Source: Planctomycetota bacterium
GTDB taxonomy: Bacteria > Planctomycetota > SZUA-567 > H5-PLA8
NCBI GenBank assembly: GCA_027493525.1
Contig: JAOSKN010000003.1
Coordinates: 62,001-126,000, forward strand
Direction of reading: 5' to 3'
DNA: 64,000 nt
Both the position numbers and the translations under genes were made by a program. Shown piece after piece: positions 63,035 to 64,000 of this stretch (positions are counted from its first letter, which is position 1; every line of letters begins with the position of its first letter). The notes beneath the pieces were generated by a model, which saw only the letters and a list, made by a program, of their open reading frames with translations, searched no databases and had not been told where the DNA came from.

Positions 63035-64000
63035 GCGGCGTTTTCCTTGATGCCGTCCACGAAACGGATGCCTCGAATCACGTCTTCCAGCAGCTTATGG
63101 CCGTTTAGTTTCCGCCAGCGCTTCTCGGCAACCTGAGCGAGTTTGAACACCATCGCCAGCGTGGCTTGGCGCGTGCCGCAGCCTTTGGTCTTGTGCGTCC
63201 GCAAGCGCACCGTGGCGAAGGCGGACTCGATCGGGTTCGTCGTTCTCAGATGCGCCCAATGCTCGGCGGGGAAATCGTAAAACGCCAACAGCGCGTCTTG
63301 GTCCTTGAGCAGACACTCGACCGCCTTGGGATGCTTGGCTTGGTACGTCGCCACGAACGCATCGAACGCTGCCTGCGCATCCTTGCGCGTCTGGGCCATC
63401 CAGATCTGATGCAATTTCTCCTTGGCTGAAGGCTGTAATTTCTTGGGCAGGCCGTTCAGCACATGCATCGTCTTGTGAACCCAGCAACGCTGCACCCGGC
63501 ACTTGGCAAAGGCTTTCGGAAGCGCCGCCCAGAAGCCCAACGCACCGTCGCCGATGGCCAGGTCCGGGCCGTTCTTCAAGCCGCGCGCTTTCAGGTCCGT
63601 CAAGACCTCAAGCCAGGACTGTTCGCTCTCCCGCACGCCGTCATGCACGGCGACCAGTTCCTTCTTGCCGTCGGCCGTGGCCCCCATGACCACCAGGATG
63701 CACGAGCGGTCTTCCTCCAGGCGGACGTTGAAGTAGATGCCGTCCACCCACAGATACACGTAGCGCTTGCCCGCCAAGGACCGCCGGTTCCAGCTCGCGT
63801 ACTCGGAGGCCCAGACGTCCTTGATCCGCGTGATCGTATTGGCCGAAAGCCCCTTGGCTTGCGGCCCCAACAGCGCGCTCAGCGCCTCCGGAAAGTCCTG
63901 CGTGGAGATGCCCTTCAAATAGAGCCACGGGATCAGGTCTTCCATGCTCTTGGTCCGGCGCAAATAGGGCGGCAGAATCTTGCTCGTAAAGGGCTCTCGC
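62990..64000 (-). mobile_element. IS256-family insertion sequence (partial)
   Basis: The IS contains the transposase below and runs beyond the right edge. Its near end is judged from the motif ATCCACAACTTTTGACAATA with a few C residues after it, read on the minus strand at about 62995-63022, which resembles the terminal repeats of this family. The other end and the target duplication are outside the window. Confidence 0.7.
63031..64000 (-). CDS. IS256-family transposase (5' end cut by window edge)
   Basis: Reads REPFTSKILPPYLRRTKS at the edge, then GISTQDFPEALSALLG, the first catalytic Asp in VWVDGIYFNVR, the second in IGDGALGFW, the RCWVHK motif typical of the Mutator/IS256 group, and the catalytic Glu in TTNPIESAFATVRLR. 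It moves the IS by a copy-out type mechanism. About 323 residues are seen of a usual 390-410, and no frameshift is found. Its stop overlaps the start of the residual recombinase frame by 4 bp. Confidence 0.95.
   Translation of the reverse strand, partial: REPFTSKILPPYLRRTKSMEDLIPWLYLKGISTQDFPEALSALLGPQAKGLSANTITRIKDVWASEYASWNRRSLAGKRYVYLWVDGIYFNVRLEEDRSCILVVMGATADGKKELVAVHDGVRESEQSWLEVLTDLKARGLKNGPDLAIGDGALGFWAALPKAFAKCRVQRCWVHKTMHVLNGLPKKLQPSAKEKLHQIWMAQTRKDAQAAFDAFVATYQAKHPKAVECLLKDQDALLAFYDFPAEHWAHLRTTNPIESAFATVRLRTHKTKGCGTRQATLAMVFKLAQVAEKRWRKLNGHKLLEDVIRGIRFVDGIKENAA

Overview
This is a GC-rich chromosomal window (roughly two thirds G+C by eye) from a Gram-negative-type bacterium, since it encodes an outer-membrane efflux lipoprotein, an RND pump and a beta-barrel porin. 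The MoxR-DUF58-BatA-VWA-DUF4175 cluster, two Gfo/Idh/MocA oxidoreductases, zinc-ribbon membrane proteins, PKD and CAP secreted proteins, Ca-loop pseudopilins and a HAO-type octaheme cytochrome beside a Rieske/cytochrome b pair fit best with Planctomycetota or a relative in the PVC group. That placement is an inference from gene content; no 16S gene or universal marker is present. All calls were made by reading the sequence and conceptual translations, with no database search.

Layout. 1-9 kb: an AraC regulator, acetyl-CoA synthetase, a zinc-ribbon membrane protein, a TPR protein, a Gfo/Idh/MocA oxidoreductase and an unknown secreted protein. 9-18 kb: one operon-like block, MoxR (with an N-terminal zinc ribbon), DUF58, BatA/VWA, VWA/GATase-like and a DUF4175-like protein. 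18-30 kb: a possible structured RNA, a second Gfo/Idh/MocA enzyme, a kinase-like polytopic protein, a PKD protein, a glycosyltransferase, an SGNH hydrolase, a toroid-type protein and an ABC-2 exporter. 30-43 kb: a large secreted esterase, a minor-pseudopilin operon, a CAP protein, SDR, a second zinc-ribbon membrane protein and a DadA-like oxidase. 43-51 kb: a heavy-metal CBA efflux operon bracketed by two histidine-rich secreted proteins. 51-53 kb: pirin, then an SDR divergent from a TetR repressor with two matching operators.

53.4-58.2 kb is the most interesting block: Rieske protein, fused-length cytochrome b, a membrane-anchored octaheme cytochrome of the hydroxylamine-oxidoreductase type, and an outer-membrane porin, packed as one operon. 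It looks like a quinol/quinone-linked complex in which the octaheme protein replaces cytochrome c1. A desaturase, a gene remnant and an AraC regulator follow.

61.8-64 kb: a tRNA-His gene whose 3' end overlaps the end of a large serine recombinase; the recombinase has lost its catalytic domain to an IS256-family element running off the right edge. This marks the left end of an integrated element.

Two window-wide patterns matter. Intergenic gaps carry short tandem arrays of period exactly 7 with at least five different unit sequences. Nine apparent frameshifts in seven otherwise intact genes all fall in runs of four or more G or C, which points to homopolymer errors in the assembly rather than real pseudogenes. 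Such genes are annotated over their full span.
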